In this document: in pieces, positions 24,358 through 35,358 of the stretch
Position numbering within the stretch: the first letter of the stretch is position 1
How the letters are laid out: each line of letters starts with the position of its first letter
DNA from: Sulfurimonas autotrophica DSM 16294
GTDB taxonomy: Bacteria > Campylobacterota > Campylobacteria > Campylobacterales > Sulfurimonadaceae
Reading direction: 5' to 3'
NCBI RefSeq assembly: GCF_000147355.1
Contig: NC_014506.1
Span: forward strand, 2,046,001-2,110,000
Length of the DNA: 64,000 bases
Translations under genes and position numbers: made by a program
The notes under the pieces: generated by a model
The model's database searches: none
Seen by the model: only the letters and a program-made list of their open reading frames with translations
What the model was told of the DNA's origin: nothing

Positions 24358-25608
24358 TTAGGAATCATTCTCCCCAGCATTTTCAAATTCACTGACATGT
24401 TCTATGGCTTGTATTACAAGATTTTTGATACTACCCTTGCCAAGCTTGTGCTTTCGCTCAAATACCATCACCTCATCCACATCAAAAGATTCTGTTGCTC
24501 GTACAACTGCATATATTTCACCTAAAAAACCCTTGTCATCTAAAACAGCCTCTTTGACTGAATCGGAGACATGAATTCCCTCAAGCACCTCACTCATTTT
24601 CATACTAAAAAGTGTATCCATTAATGACAAAACACCTACCATATATGCTTCGCCGAGCATATTGCTCCGCACTCCGGGTTCAACTTCTTTGAGTATCTCT
24701 TGCATTAAATAAGTTCTGTTTATTACCATTAGCATAAGCGGAGAGTGTTTGTCTATTTTAGAAACAGATTTTGAATATATGAGAAGCATCAGCCATCTTC
24801 CCAACGGAATTCTTCCCAAAAGAATTAAAACATGGTGTAGTGAAGATATTCTTTTCCTAAAATGAAAGGCTGCCGAGTTCATAAACTGCAGCAACTGCAC
24901 TGTAATCTCAGGATTTTTTTCAAATTCTGATGTAATTTCATCAATATTTACATCCTGCATCAAAAGATTATAAAGTTTAAGGACATTTAACTGAAATGGT
25001 TCATACTTTGCATTTTCCAAAATTATCGGTTTAGCAAAGAAATAGCCCTCAAAATAGTCGCAGCCTACACTTTTTGCAAGCTCATAGGTTTTATTATTTT
25101 CTATTTTTGTTGCTATGACTTCAATCTGGCTTACATGTAACTCTGCTATTAAATCTGCGATATCATAGGATGCAAGTACATCAAAGTTTATTTTTACAAA
25201 AGAGAGCTGATGAAGGATATCTCTATATTTTTGCATAAATTCATCATTTAAATCGGTATCGTTAATGGCAAGTTCGTACCCCTGTTGATGCAATTCATCA
25301 ATTCTGTGGACAACCTTTTCGCTTAAATTTATATCTGCAAAAAGAGAAAATATAAAAAACTCTTTTGGAATTGTAAAAACAATATCATTGAGCAAAAATC
25401 TTTCATCTACTTTTACAAATGCTTTTTTATCACCAAGCAAAGTTTTTGTTCCAAACTTGTTCAAAATACTTGTTATTACAGAGGCACTCGCTGCGATATT
25501 GCTATGGACATGACTTTTTTTATCTGCATCTCTGTATAAAATTTCATAATAATATATATCTTCGTCTTTATTTAATATTGGTTGTCTTGCCAAATAAACA
25601 CTGTCCAT
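24358..25608 (-). CDS. EAL-HDOD (YuxH-type) signalling protein
   Basis: A 416-residue protein. The N-terminal EAL-like domain starts ARQPILNKDEDIYYYEILYRD and reads YEILYR where active enzymes have EALxR, so phosphodiesterase activity is unlikely. A C-terminal HDOD domain covers about residues 205-400 (LLQFMNSAAFHFRKRISSLHHVLILLG in two parts). Such proteins are usually c-di-GMP binding or protein-interaction modules. It is separate from the downstream dbpA. Confidence 0.85.
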   Translation of the reverse strand: MDSVYLARQPILNKDEDIYYYEILYRDADKKSHVHSNIAASASVITSILNKFGTKTLLGDKKAFVKVDERFLLNDIVFTIPKEFFIFSLFADINLSEKVVHRIDELHQQGYELAINDTDLNDEFMQKYRDILHQLSFVKINFDVLASYDIADLIAELHVSQIEVIATKIENNKTYELAKSVGCDYFEGYFFAKPIILENAKYEPFQLNVLKLYNLLMQDVNIDEITSEFEKNPEITVQLLQFMNSAAFHFRKRISSLHHVLILLGRIPLGRWLMLLIYSKSVSKIDKHSPLMLMVINRTYLMQEILKEVEPGVRSNMLGEAYMVGVLSLMDTLFSMKMSEVLEGIHVSDSVKEAVLDDKGFLGEIYAVVRATESFDVDEVMVFERKHKLGKGSIKNLVIQAIEHVSEFENAGENDS

Positions 25609-25650
25609 GTGACTTCCTGTATTCTTTCATTATTCCGATTATACCACAAA

Positions 25651-26439
25651 TTAGGTTGCAGCCATCCCTCGTTGCCTAAAAGCATACATCATAATAGAAG
25701 CTGCAACACCGACATTAAAACTCTTAATACCTTCTTGCATCTCAATACTTACAACCTCATCGCAGACATCCAAAATATCTTGTGATATCCCCTTGCCCTC
25801 ATGTCCCATAATAAGCACCCACTTAGAGGTTACATGTAAAGAAGATAAAGGCGTAGAATCGGGTGTGACTTCTGCTGCATAGACTCTATAACCGGCTGCC
25901 TTTAAAGCTTCTATCGTTTCAAAGATATCTTTATATACATGTATGCCAAGCATATGTGCATACCCCATTGAAACACGTAAAGCACGCCTGTTAAAAGGAT
26001 GAGGGGAGGATTTTGGCAAGAAGTAGCTCTTCACTCCAAGTGCTGCAGCACTTCTGGCAATTGAACCGACATTCTCACTTGAAGTAATGTTATCAAGCAT
26101 TATAATTCTATCACCTGCACTGCTAAGCTCTATGTCATCAGGGCGTATGCCGTGTGCCATGCAGTTGTGATGTATTTTGTGCCCGACTATTTTGCCCATT
26201 TCTTCTTTAGTTGTCAGATAGATTTTAGGAATATTTTTTAACGCTACAAGCGGCATAAATTCATCATAATACTCTTGTGTTACAAGAATACTTTTTATTT
26301 GTATATCGCTTTGAAGTAAAAGATTTACAACCTTTGGACTGTCCGCTATAAAACTTCGGTCACTTCGAAAAGCATTATCTCTTAATTCTTTATATACTTG
26401 TAATTCATTTGTGTTAATATTATCAATTTTTGTAATCAT
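25651..26439 (-). CDS. TrmH/SpoU family RNA methyltransferase
   Basis: A 262-residue SPOUT methyltransferase with an N-terminal substrate-binding part and a C-terminal knot. SAM-binding motifs are IMLDNITSSENVGSIARSA (motif 1), LIMGHEGKGI (motif 2) and SFNVGVAASIMMY (motif 3). It probably 2'-O-methylates tRNA or rRNA; the exact target cannot be told. It is divergent from the response regulator at 26466. Confidence 0.85.
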   Translation of the reverse strand: MITKIDNINTNELQVYKELRDNAFRSDRSFIADSPKVVNLLLQSDIQIKSILVTQEYYDEFMPLVALKNIPKIYLTTKEEMGKIVGHKIHHNCMAHGIRPDDIELSSAGDRIIMLDNITSSENVGSIARSAAALGVKSYFLPKSSPHPFNRRALRVSMGYAHMLGIHVYKDIFETIEALKAAGYRVYAAEVTPDSTPLSSLHVTSKWVLIMGHEGKGISQDILDVCDEVVSIEMQEGIKSFNVGVAASIMMYAFRQRGMAAT

Positions 26440-26465
26440 TTTATAATTTTAGGATAAAATAACTT

Positions 26466-27119
26466 ATGAACATACTTTTAATGGAAGATGACCCTGTTTT
26501 ATCAGATATTTTATTAGATTTTTTACGCGAGGAATGGGATGTAGATTATGCCTATAGTTCCCAAGAGGTTTATGAACGCCTTGAGAGTTCCAACTATGAT
26601 TTATTCATATTTGACATCAATGTAATGGGAAAGAACGGCGTAGAACTTCTCAAAGAGCTTCGTAAATTTAGCAACAATACACCGGCTATCTTTATAACAG
26701 CCTACAGAGACACCGAGCATCTCCAGCGTGCTTTTGATGCCGGTGCACATGACTATATCAAAAAACCCTTTGAACTTGAAGAGCTACATGCCCGAATATT
26801 GAGCATCAAAAGAGTTTTCAATATTGAAACCAATGAATATATTCCTATCGGGGATAAGATCGTATTTTATCCCATGCAAAGAACAGTACATGTAAACAAC
26901 AATCAAGTCTCTCTAACGGCAAAAGACGCTATGCTATTGTCCTATTTTCTAAAAAACAAAGCACGGCTCATCAGCAGTGAAGAGCTCAGTCAGAATATTT
27001 GGGATTTTGACTCGCTGCCAAGCGATGCTACTCTGCGCTCACACATTAGAACACTCAGAGAAATCATCGGAAAAGAGAAAATAAAAACAATACGCGGCGA
27101 GGGTTACATGTATGAATAA
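26466..27119 (+). CDS. OmpR-family response regulator
   Basis: A 217-residue regulator. The receiver domain has acidic pocket EDD (7-9), phosphorylation site Asp50 and Lys in IKKPFEL. The C-terminal winged helix includes ATLRSHIRTLREIIG. Its last 8 nt overlap the histidine kinase gene. OmpR-type regulators bind direct repeats about 11 bp apart, which is the layout of the shared box in the metal island, but no such box lies near this gene, so no link is claimed. Confidence 0.9.
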   Translation: MNILLMEDDPVLSDILLDFLREEWDVDYAYSSQEVYERLESSNYDLFIFDINVMGKNGVELLKELRKFSNNTPAIFITAYRDTEHLQRAFDAGAHDYIKKPFELEELHARILSIKRVFNIETNEYIPIGDKIVFYPMQRTVHVNNNQVSLTAKDAMLLSYFLKNKARLISSEELSQNIWDFDSLPSDATLRSHIRTLREIIGKEKIKTIRGEGYMYE

Positions 27120-28254
27120 AATTACAAAAAAATCCTTTTATTCCTTTTTGGCACTCTACCTTGTAAGCTCTTTTCTATTTTTATCGCTCGCGGCCTATTG
27201 GTTTTACAATTCGCAGGTTGCCATGGAGAAAAATGCTAACTTTTACAAAATGAACCATACAGCCGACCTTGTCAGTGCTAAAGTTATTGAAGCCCATATG
27301 CATCATACAAAATTTAAACTTGACAAATTCCGGCGAGAAGCAGTTGCCCTTTTTGATGCAAACAAACATCTGCTTTATGGAAGAGTTGTGCAGGATGTTG
27401 ATTTCTCAAAAGATTTTTACATGAAAGATGGTATTTTTACGCTTGTCACACAAAGAACGGCGGGACACTTACATGTAAAGTATATAGTCATACAAAGTGA
27501 TGAATGTGTAAAAAATATTCAGGTCATAAAAAACAAGATTGCCTATGCCGTCATCATTACAGCATTTTTAATCATAATTATTGCCGTATTTTTATCTTAT
27601 ATATTTTTAAAACCGCTCAAAGATAAAATGCAGGAGATAGAAGATTTCGTCAAAGACACGACACATGAGCTCAACACACCCATAACCGCCATTATGATGA
27701 GTGCTTCCAGACTCAAAGCCAAAAAAGATTATGATGAAAAAACAATCAAAAATATTTCTATCAGTACAAAGCAGCTCTATGACATATATGCATCTTTAAG
27801 TTTTTTAAGTTTTGACAACAGCAGCGAAGAAGCTGTTGAACTTATGTTTGATGAAATTGTTAAAGAAGATATTGCTTATTTTAGTGAACTTTTAGAAAAA
27901 AAGAAGATACAGCTGCAAACACAATTGGCACCATGTCCTGTAAAAATAGCACCGACAAAAGCGAAAATGCTTATAAACAACCTGCTTGGCAATGCCATTA
28001 AATATTCAAATCCAAACACAAACATAAAAATCACAACCACAAAAAATTCTCTCATCATCCAAGATGAGGGTATAGGTATCAAAAAAGACAAACTGAATAA
28101 AATTTTCAAACGTTTTGTACGGGCAAACTCCTATGCCGGCGGATTCGGTGTAGGGCTTAATATTGTGGAGGGTATTGTAAACGAGTACGGTTTTCACATT
28201 GATATAAAATCAAAAGAAAATATCGGTACTATGATTACTATTATATTTGCTTAA
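27112..28254 (+). CDS. Sensor histidine kinase
   Basis: A 380-residue membrane kinase with helices near 10-32 and 145-165, the latter reading AYAVIITAFLIIIIAVFLSY. The H box is DTTHELNTPITAIM, the N box has NNLLGNAIKYS, and the G boxes are DEGIGIKKD and GGFGVGLNIV. The periplasmic loop between the helices is about 110 residues and shows no known fold to me. Partner of the overlapping response regulator; the signal is unknown. Confidence 0.9.
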   Translation: MNKITKKSFYSFLALYLVSSFLFLSLAAYWFYNSQVAMEKNANFYKMNHTADLVSAKVIEAHMHHTKFKLDKFRREAVALFDANKHLLYGRVVQDVDFSKDFYMKDGIFTLVTQRTAGHLHVKYIVIQSDECVKNIQVIKNKIAYAVIITAFLIIIIAVFLSYIFLKPLKDKMQEIEDFVKDTTHELNTPITAIMMSASRLKAKKDYDEKTIKNISISTKQLYDIYASLSFLSFDNSSEEAVELMFDEIVKEDIAYFSELLEKKKIQLQTQLAPCPVKIAPTKAKMLINNLLGNAIKYSNPNTNIKITTTKNSLIIQDEGIGIKKDKLNKIFKRFVRANSYAGGFGVGLNIVEGIVNEYGFHIDIKSKENIGTMITIIFA

Positions 28255-28268
28255 GTAGTAAGAAGCAG

Positions 28269-28289
28269 ATTCCCAGTCAAGCTGGGAAT
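28269..28289. terminator. Hairpin between the convergent histidine kinase and nifU genes
   Basis: ATTCCCAG (28269-28276) pairs with CTGGGAAT (28282-28289) around a 5-nt loop. It lacks a long T-run. The sequence resembles the CCCAGACT hairpin at 63561-63578, so it may be a member of an intergenic repeat family that also ends transcripts. Confidence 0.5.
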
Positions 28290-28300
28290 ACGAAGTATCA

Positions 28301-29281
28301 TTAGATTGGTAAAACTCTGATTTTTTTAGAAAGTTTCTCTTTAAGAGTTGATTCAATTGCATAAAGTGTTCCTGTCGCAGATGAAGCACAACCATTACAA
28401 GCACCAAGGTAGCGAATGTAAATGTCAATATAGTCATCATCTTTTTTAATATCGATGATTTCCATATTGCCGCCATCCATAACAAGAAACTGACGTACAT
28501 TTTCATCAATCACAGCATCCACAGCTTTAATCTGCTGCACAAGTGTCATCTCTTCAAAATTACCGGCACCTTCAAGTTGTGCATCTGCTGCAGCTTTCAT
28601 TTTTTCTTCATCCATTTCACGACGCGTATCAGCTAAAATGTCAACAAGATAGTACTCTCTGTCTTCATGTCCACCCGGTTTAATACAAGATTTACAAAAA
28701 CCTCCTGCTTTTGTGTAATCTGTAATCTCTTCAACTGTTTTTAAATCATTAAGTTTGATAACTTCTTGAATAGTTCCAAGAGAAACACGCGCGCATTCAC
28801 ATACAATGATTTCATCTTCAAAACTTTCTTCATTTACACCAAGGTATAATGAAGCCGCTTTTTTAATAACATCATACGCCATAACAGAACAGTGCATTTT
28901 TTGTGGTGGAACAGCAGGAGTATCCGGCTCATCACGCAAAGCAAACTCAACATCAATATTTGTAATTTTTACCGCTTCTTGCACTGTTTTACCAATACAA
29001 AGTTCAGTCATAACATCAGATGATGCAATAGCTGTACCACAACCAAAAGACTTAAATTTAGAATTTACAATTTTGTCAGTTTTTGGATCTACTTCCCAGT
29101 ACAGTCTTACTGCATCTCCACAAGATTCAGCTCCGAAATCTGCAACAATAAGTTTATTACCGTGTGCCTCAGCTTCTTCAGGTGTAATTTCTCCCTGGTG
29201 CTGAGGATTGTTCATCAATGTTGTTACTTTATTTGAATACGCGTCCCAAAGAGACTCGCCTAACATATCAGCTTTTGCCAT
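28301..29281 (-). CDS. nifU: Fe-S cluster scaffold NifU
   Basis: A 326-residue three-domain scaffold. The N-terminal IscU-like domain has three assembly cysteines (SCGD, FGCG, HCS). A central Bfd-type [2Fe-2S] domain has CEC and CKSC. The C-terminal NFU domain has ACNGCASS. Campylobacterota use NifU/NifS as their general Fe-S system rather than for nitrogenase. It lies downstream of nifS across about 270 nt of hairpins. RBS GAAAGGAAAG lies upstream. Confidence 0.9.
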   Translation of the reverse strand: MAKADMLGESLWDAYSNKVTTLMNNPQHQGEITPEEAEAHGNKLIVADFGAESCGDAVRLYWEVDPKTDKIVNSKFKSFGCGTAIASSDVMTELCIGKTVQEAVKITNIDVEFALRDEPDTPAVPPQKMHCSVMAYDVIKKAASLYLGVNEESFEDEIIVCECARVSLGTIQEVIKLNDLKTVEEITDYTKAGGFCKSCIKPGGHEDREYYLVDILADTRREMDEEKMKAAADAQLEGAGNFEEMTLVQQIKAVDAVIDENVRQFLVMDGGNMEIIDIKKDDDYIDIYIRYLGACNGCASSATGTLYAIESTLKEKLSKKIRVLPI

Positions 29282-29313
29282 ACTATCTTTCCTTTTTTTT
29301 ATTTCATAAAAAT

Positions 29314-29546
29314 AAGGGAACCTTTTTTATTCCCTTTTGTCACGCCAAGGGAAGTATACCCTCAGGGGGCACCTTGATTCCCTTGGCTACGTTAACACTT
29401 GGTTCTGCTCGACGCAGAGCCCATCGCACTGGTGCGATTTATGACCTGCTTTGCTCCTCATACTTACTGTAGTTTCTTTCTCTGTGAAATTCCGAGGACG
29501 AATCCTCCCTACGGTCTGAGCCTCTCCATTTCACAGAGAAAGAAAC
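29314..29546. repeat. Array of five hairpins between nifS and nifU
   Basis: The 273-nt gap contains, in order, AAGGGAA/TTCCCTT (29314-29336); GCCAAGGGAA/TTCCCTTGGC (29344-29387), a perfect 10-bp stem; GGTTCTGC/GCAGAGCC (29401-29421), with one G-U pair; ATCGCAC/GTGCGAT (29423-29438); and a perfect 19-bp inverted repeat GTTTCTTTCTCTGTGAAAT/ATTTCACAGAGAAAGAAAC (29472-29490 and 29528-29546). The last loop holds a dispersed repeat shared with 61975-62019. No ORF fits. Roles in partial termination, RNA processing or repeat insertion are possible. Confidence 0.75.
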
Positions 29547-29554
29547 GGCAACAT

Positions 29555-30790
<1,236 letters not shown>

Positions 30791-30958
30791 TTAATTGGGT
30801 TAAATTTTAAATAAGACTATTTTTGTCTTCTTTCACTTATGACATCATAATAGTTTTGACATTATGATTTGCTTAAGTCAAACTGAGTTTATATTTGCTT
30901 TAAGAATTCAAACAGCAACTAATAATGCTATAATATGCAACTAATAAGGAAAAAATCA

Positions 30959-31465
30959 ATGTGTAATTTTAACAACCAAAACGAACAAACAAAAAAATTT
31001 TTACATCTCTTTTTAACAAAAGCAGCCCAAAGTGTAGGCGGAGTCAACTATTTGCTAGCACTCATTGAAGCCATGCGTGCCAAAAAACCACATCCTCTTA
31101 TGCAAAAAAACTGCCAGATAGCTTCGAACAATACTATTATAAAGTGGAATAAAGTAGTTTTCAAAGATAAAATAGATTTAATTCAAAAAATTCTTGTCGC
31201 TCACAGAGAAGCACAGGAAAAAGATTTCAATATCTTAAATGAAGCAAACATGAAAACAAAGAAAAATATCATTAATATGGCCAAAGCACTCGCACCGCTG
31301 GAGTTTATCATCACACCGCAAAATCCAAATGACGGAGAAGGCTTTAGTTTCAAGGTGTTTGATACGCTTGAAGATGATATTATCAGGTTTAACCCTATAT
31401 TTATTGCACTGTTTTTCTGCTCAAGTGAATTTGCTAAAAAAGCCATAAAGTACCAATCAATATAA
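30959..31465 (+). CDS. Hypothetical protein
   Basis: A 168-residue protein I do not recognise. The upstream ATG at 30935 directly follows a TATAAT at 30929-30934, which looks like a -10 element, so the ATG at 30959 (MCNFNNQN), preceded by AAGGA, is chosen. The composition is hydrophilic and Lys-rich, with no signal peptide. It contains LPHPxM-like (KKPHPLMQKN) and a FFCSSEFAKKAIKY tail. It stands between nifS and leuC; its function is unknown. Confidence 0.6.
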   Translation: MCNFNNQNEQTKKFLHLFLTKAAQSVGGVNYLLALIEAMRAKKPHPLMQKNCQIASNNTIIKWNKVVFKDKIDLIQKILVAHREAQEKDFNILNEANMKTKKNIINMAKALAPLEFIITPQNPNDGEGFSFKVFDTLEDDIIRFNPIFIALFFCSSEFAKKAIKYQSI

Positions 31466-31478
31466 AACTCATTTTATT

Positions 31479-31517
31479 TTCGGAAGCGATGCTTCAGCTT
31501 CGCCTTTTAGGCTTTCA
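31479..31517. repeat. Intergenic repeat copy A
   Basis: TTCGGAAGC, then about 15 variable self-complementary bases (GATGCTTCAGCTTCG), then CCTTTTAGGCTT. A second copy with the same ends but another middle lies at 63512-63549. It precedes the leuC promoter. Confidence 0.5.
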
Positions 31518-31582
31518 AATAAATTACTCACTATAATTATGCTATAATCGCACAATTAATTATTCATGAAAGGCTAACCATT

Positions 31583-32842
31583 ATGGGTCAAACAATAACT
31601 GAAAAAATATTCTCACAACATGTCGGTCGTGACGTCAAAGCGGGTGAAATTATCCGCTGTGACATCGACATGGTTATCGGCAATGATATCACTACTCCAA
31701 TCTCTATTAAAGCTTTTGAGGAGAGCGGTGCACAAACGCTGGCAAATCCTGATGGATTTTCTATTGTTTTAGATCATTTCATTCCTGCAAAAGACATTGC
31801 TTCTGCAAATCAGGCAAGAATTTCTCGTGACTTTGCAAAAAAACATCAACTTAAAAACTATTTTGATGAAAAAGATATGGGAATCGAGCATGCTCTTTTA
31901 CCTGAAAAAGGGCTTGTTGTTCCGGGTGATGTAATCATCGGAGCAGATTCACATACATGTACGCATGGTGCTTTAGGTGCATTTTCTACAGGAATGGGTT
32001 CAACTGACCTTGCATTTGCCATGATTAGCGGTGGCAACTGGTTTAAAGTGCCAGAATCTATCAAAGTCGTACTTTCAGGAAAACCTGGAAAATATACAAC
32101 AGGTAAAGATATCATCTTGGAAATCATTCGCATGATTGGTGTTGACGGTGCACTGTATAAAACTTTAGAGTTTACAGGAAGCACAGTTGAGCATTTAACA
32201 ATGGATGACAGATTTTCTATGTGTAATATGGCCATCGAAGCCGGTGCAAAAAACGGCATCGTTGCGTATGATGACATTACAGCAGAATTTTTGGCAGATA
32301 AAGATCTCGCACGCGAACCTCGCATTCACTACTCTGATGAAGATGCCCAATATGTTCAGGTTTTAGAAATTGATGTCGCAAATCTTGACCCGGTTATTGC
32401 ATACCCGTTCTTACCGTCAAATGGACACTCGGTAAATCAGGCTGTCAAAGATGAAATTAAAGTAGACCAGGCTTTCATCGGAAGTTGTACAAACGGCCGT
32501 TTGGCAGACTTGAAAGTCGCTGCTGAGATACTCAAGGGACAAAAAGTACATCCTGATGTTCGTTTAATCGTAACACCGGGAACACAAAAGATTCTTCGCG
32601 ATGCAAATCACTTAGGCTATATCGACATCATTGTAGATGCCGGCGGTGTTGTTTCAAATCCTACATGTGGTGCCTGTCTTGGTGGGTATATGGGAATCTT
32701 AGGTGATAACGAAGTAGCAATAAGTACGACAAACAGAAACTTTGTCGGTCGTATGGGAAGCCGTTCATCTAAAGTTTATTTGGCAAATTCTGCAGTTGCT
32801 GCCGCATCAGCAATTACAGGTTATATTACAGACCCTAGATAA
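31583..32842 (+). CDS. leuC: 3-isopropylmalate dehydratase large subunit
   Basis: A 419-residue aconitase-family enzyme that isomerises isopropylmalate in leucine synthesis. The [4Fe-4S] cysteines are in FIGSCTNGR and PTCGACLGGYMG. The length fits the LeuC2/HACN type rather than the 470-residue E. coli form. LeuD is not in this window. Its stop overlaps the mobA ATG (TAATG). A TATAAT lies about 40 nt upstream. Confidence 0.88.
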   Translation: MGQTITEKIFSQHVGRDVKAGEIIRCDIDMVIGNDITTPISIKAFEESGAQTLANPDGFSIVLDHFIPAKDIASANQARISRDFAKKHQLKNYFDEKDMGIEHALLPEKGLVVPGDVIIGADSHTCTHGALGAFSTGMGSTDLAFAMISGGNWFKVPESIKVVLSGKPGKYTTGKDIILEIIRMIGVDGALYKTLEFTGSTVEHLTMDDRFSMCNMAIEAGAKNGIVAYDDITAEFLADKDLAREPRIHYSDEDAQYVQVLEIDVANLDPVIAYPFLPSNGHSVNQAVKDEIKVDQAFIGSCTNGRLADLKVAAEILKGQKVHPDVRLIVTPGTQKILRDANHLGYIDIIVDAGGVVSNPTCGACLGGYMGILGDNEVAISTTNRNFVGRMGSRSSKVYLANSAVAAASAITGYITDPR

Positions 32843-33423
32843 TGTTAGATATTCCTTGTGTAATCTTTGCAGGCGGTAAGAGCAGTAGAATGGGAGAAGA
32901 CAAAGCACTTCTCCCTTTTGCCGGCTTTAACACACTGACAGAGTACCAATACACAAGACTTTCAAAAATCTTCTCAAGCGTTTATATCTCTTGCAAAGAC
33001 AAATCAATTTTTTCTTTTGACGCAAATTTTATAGAAGATGATAAGAGCTCCTCTGTTTTTGCTCCTACCCTTGGGTTCATCACTATTTTTAATGCTCTTG
33101 ATGCAAAAAAAATATTTGCCATCAGTGTTGACACTCCTTTTATAGCACAAAAAGAGATACAAAATATTGTACTCGCAGACAATTCTCTTTATGATGCGGT
33201 TATTGCCAAAACAGATGAAGGAATCCAGCCATTATGCGGTATATATACCAAAAACTTAAAACCAAAATTTTTACAAATGCTCAATGAAAACAGTCATAGG
33301 CTTGGCCATCTTTTAAAAAAGTCCAAAACAACTTATGTCTACTTCCCCGATACTAAACCTTTTTTAAATATGAACCATCCTCAAGATTATAAAGATGCGC
33401 TCCAAATTCTAACTCATTATTAA
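32842..33423 (+). CDS. mobA: Molybdenum cofactor guanylyltransferase
   Basis: A 193-residue nucleotidyltransferase. The N-terminal GTP-binding loop is [18 protein letters not shown], as in MobA, which adds GMP to molybdopterin. The SVDTPF motif near residue 94 is the metal-binding Asp. It is translationally coupled to leuC, and moaC follows 53 nt later, so molybdenum cofactor genes are clustered 3 kb before the molybdenum enzyme SoxC. Confidence 0.85.
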   Translation: MLDIPCVIFAGGKSSRMGEDKALLPFAGFNTLTEYQYTRLSKIFSSVYISCKDKSIFSFDANFIEDDKSSSVFAPTLGFITIFNALDAKKIFAISVDTPFIAQKEIQNIVLADNSLYDAVIAKTDEGIQPLCGIYTKNLKPKFLQMLNENSHRLGHLLKKSKTTYVYFPDTKPFLNMNHPQDYKDALQILTHY

Positions 33424-33476
33424 CAGCACTTTGCTATAATATAGCAAGAAAATTTAATATGAAGAGAAAATTACCA

Positions 33477-33947
33477 ATGAATTTAACGCACCTTGATGAG
33501 AATCAAAGACCTAAAATGGTTGACGTGAGTGATAAGAACAATACAACAAGGGTAGCCGTAGCAAGCGGCATAATCCAAATGCACCGAGATGCATATGACG
33601 CTATAGTAAGTGAAAAAACCAAAAAAGGACCTGTATTACAAACTGCCGTTATTGCAGCGATTATGGGAACAAAAAGAACAAGTGATTTAATTCCTATGTG
33701 CCATCCTTTAAATCTTAGCGGTATAAACTGTGATGTAGAAGAACTACCGGAACTTCCAGGATTTAAGTTAACAGTTACAGCAAAACTTACCGGACAAACA
33801 GGAGTTGAGATGGAAGCATTAACAGGGACAAGCGTTGGTCTTTTAACGATTTATGATATGGTAAAAGCGATTGACAAAGGTATGATTATAAGTAATGTTC
33901 AACTTGAATCTAAATCAGGAGGCAAAAGTGGAGACTTTAAACGATAG
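33477..33947 (+). CDS. moaC: Cyclic pyranopterin monophosphate synthase
   Basis: A 156-residue MoaC that forms cPMP in molybdopterin synthesis. It begins [18 protein letters not shown] and contains MCHPLNLSG and [17 protein letters not shown]-like ([10 protein letters not shown]) active regions. The ATG at 33477 fits the usual N-terminus better than the ATG at 33459. It overlaps the next gene by 20 nt. Confidence 0.9.
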   Translation: MNLTHLDENQRPKMVDVSDKNNTTRVAVASGIIQMHRDAYDAIVSEKTKKGPVLQTAVIAAIMGTKRTSDLIPMCHPLNLSGINCDVEELPELPGFKLTVTAKLTGQTGVEMEALTGTSVGLLTIYDMVKAIDKGMIISNVQLESKSGGKSGDFKR

Positions 33948-34203
33948 ACTTGAAGGAAAGCAACTAGAACTTGAATACCCTTGCAACTGGTGTTACAAAG
34001 TTATAGCAAGTGAGAAAGAGGCACTGCAAAATGCCGTGAAAGATGTAATTAATGAGAGACTGCACAAGCTTACAGACTCTAATAGTTCCAAAACAGGTAA
34101 ATATGTAAGTATGAATTTGGACCTTTTGGTTCATAATGAAGATGACAGGAAGTTTATATATGATGCATTAAAAAAACATCAAGATATTAAAATGGTACTT
34201 TAG
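33928..34203 (+). CDS. DUF493 (YbeD-like) protein
   Basis: A 91-residue protein of the YbeD/DUF493 fold, a small ACT-like regulator in other bacteria. It starts at GTG 33928, after AGGAGG (33917-33922), inside the end of moaC; the ATG at 33895 lacks such a site. Residues [13 protein letters not shown] and [23 protein letters not shown] (read in parts) fit the family. Function not assigned. Confidence 0.78.
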   Translation: METLNDRLEGKQLELEYPCNWCYKVIASEKEALQNAVKDVINERLHKLTDSNSSKTGKYVSMNLDLLVHNEDDRKFIYDALKKHQDIKMVL

Positions 34204-34212
34204 GAGCACAAT

Positions 34213-35259
34213 ATGAATAACAGTCAGACTTTACAAATAAAACTCAAAAAAGCATACAGCCGTAGATTTAAAAGTATAGAAAAACGAGTTGAACATGCAT
34301 TATCAGATGCAAGAGTAAAACTCGAAAACTTGTCGCTAGATGAGATGAAAGCATTGGCAAATACTTTTATTGAAGAAGAAACACATACTTTAAAAGAGGA
34401 TGTAGAAAAACTTTTAGAGCAAAAAGAAGCTATAGAAAGAGCTTTACATAAAAAATCTGATGAACTTCAGGTTGCAAAATATGAAGTCTTCAATGCCATA
34501 GAAGAACAGATAAAAGATGAAAAAGCCGTTCACACACTCCACCAAATCAAACTGCAATCAATTGATTTATATGATATGCTCAGTGAAATGGTAGAATCTG
34601 CAATTATTACTGCCTTGGAAAAAGACAGTGACGGTGATGTCAATGATTCAATTAAAGAAGTTATAAAAGATATCACATTCGAATCTATAAAAGAAGGTTC
34701 ACTCAATACCATCAGAGTCAGAAAAATCCTCTCAACAATCCTCGCCACTACAATCGAAATTGCAGAGGCAACACCAACAAGAGCCGAGGAGATTCTCTCA
34801 GCTACACTTAAAGGTATGCGCAGCGGTCTGATTAAATCTATTGACAGATTTAAACAGAGACTTGCTTTTATGCCGGTTGAAGCAAAACATATACTTATAG
34901 AAGATTACGACACTATAATAGAAGATTTAAATCAAACAGATACACTCTTCTCTCAAATTATTATTACGCAGGCTTCTCAAAGCTCTCAGCTTATACGAAA
35001 AATTCTTCTAGAGCTCAATCAGGAAATGCGTTATGATCTTGAAGAACTGGTGTTGATATCTAAAGAAACGGCAGATGTCATTAAAGAAAAGTTCTCAAAT
35101 TTTGCAAAAATTGCCGTAAAAAAAGCAGATTTTGCGCTTCATTCTCCAAAAGCCCAAGAAGCAAAAAAAATGGGTATCCAGGCTTGGGAAGTTGCCAGAG
35201 TAGCACTTGGAAATGCAATTAAGTCTGCAAAAGATGCTATGGAAAAAAAAGATAAATAA
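34213..35259 (+). CDS. Coiled-coil helical protein, DUF6781-like
   Basis: A 348-residue protein that is nearly all helical and rich in Glu/Lys, with long amphipathic heptads (KRVEHALSDARVKLENLS, ALHKKSDELQ). Residues about 160-240 hold TIEIAEATPTRAEEILSA, which recalls DUF6781. No signal peptide. It is 9 nt after the DUF493 gene. I do not know its function; an organising or stress protein is possible. Confidence 0.6.
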   Translation: MNNSQTLQIKLKKAYSRRFKSIEKRVEHALSDARVKLENLSLDEMKALANTFIEEETHTLKEDVEKLLEQKEAIERALHKKSDELQVAKYEVFNAIEEQIKDEKAVHTLHQIKLQSIDLYDMLSEMVESAIITALEKDSDGDVNDSIKEVIKDITFESIKEGSLNTIRVRKILSTILATTIEIAEATPTRAEEILSATLKGMRSGLIKSIDRFKQRLAFMPVEAKHILIEDYDTIIEDLNQTDTLFSQIIITQASQSSQLIRKILLELNQEMRYDLEELVLISKETADVIKEKFSNFAKIAVKKADFALHSPKAQEAKKMGIQAWEVARVALGNAIKSAKDAMEKKDK

Positions 35260-35358
35260 ATTATATCTTAGGATAATATATTATTATATTTAACTAAAAT
35301 ATAATTTTGAAAATTTTTATATAATTTTCATAAACTTAAACACATAAAAGGATTTATT

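Noticed and set aside
26466-28254. The OmpR/HisKA pair as the regulator of the metal-island box
   Set aside because: The box is not found near these genes and they lie 16 kb away; the link would be guesswork.
29491-29527. Possible hammerhead ribozyme in the hairpin loop (GACGAA and GAAA-like pieces)
   Set aside because: The conserved CUGAUGA core and stem order are missing; only short chance matches are seen.
31466-31582. T-box or leucine attenuator before leuC
   Set aside because: No specifier-loop or leader peptide with leucine codons; only a small repeat and promoter-like TATAAT are present.
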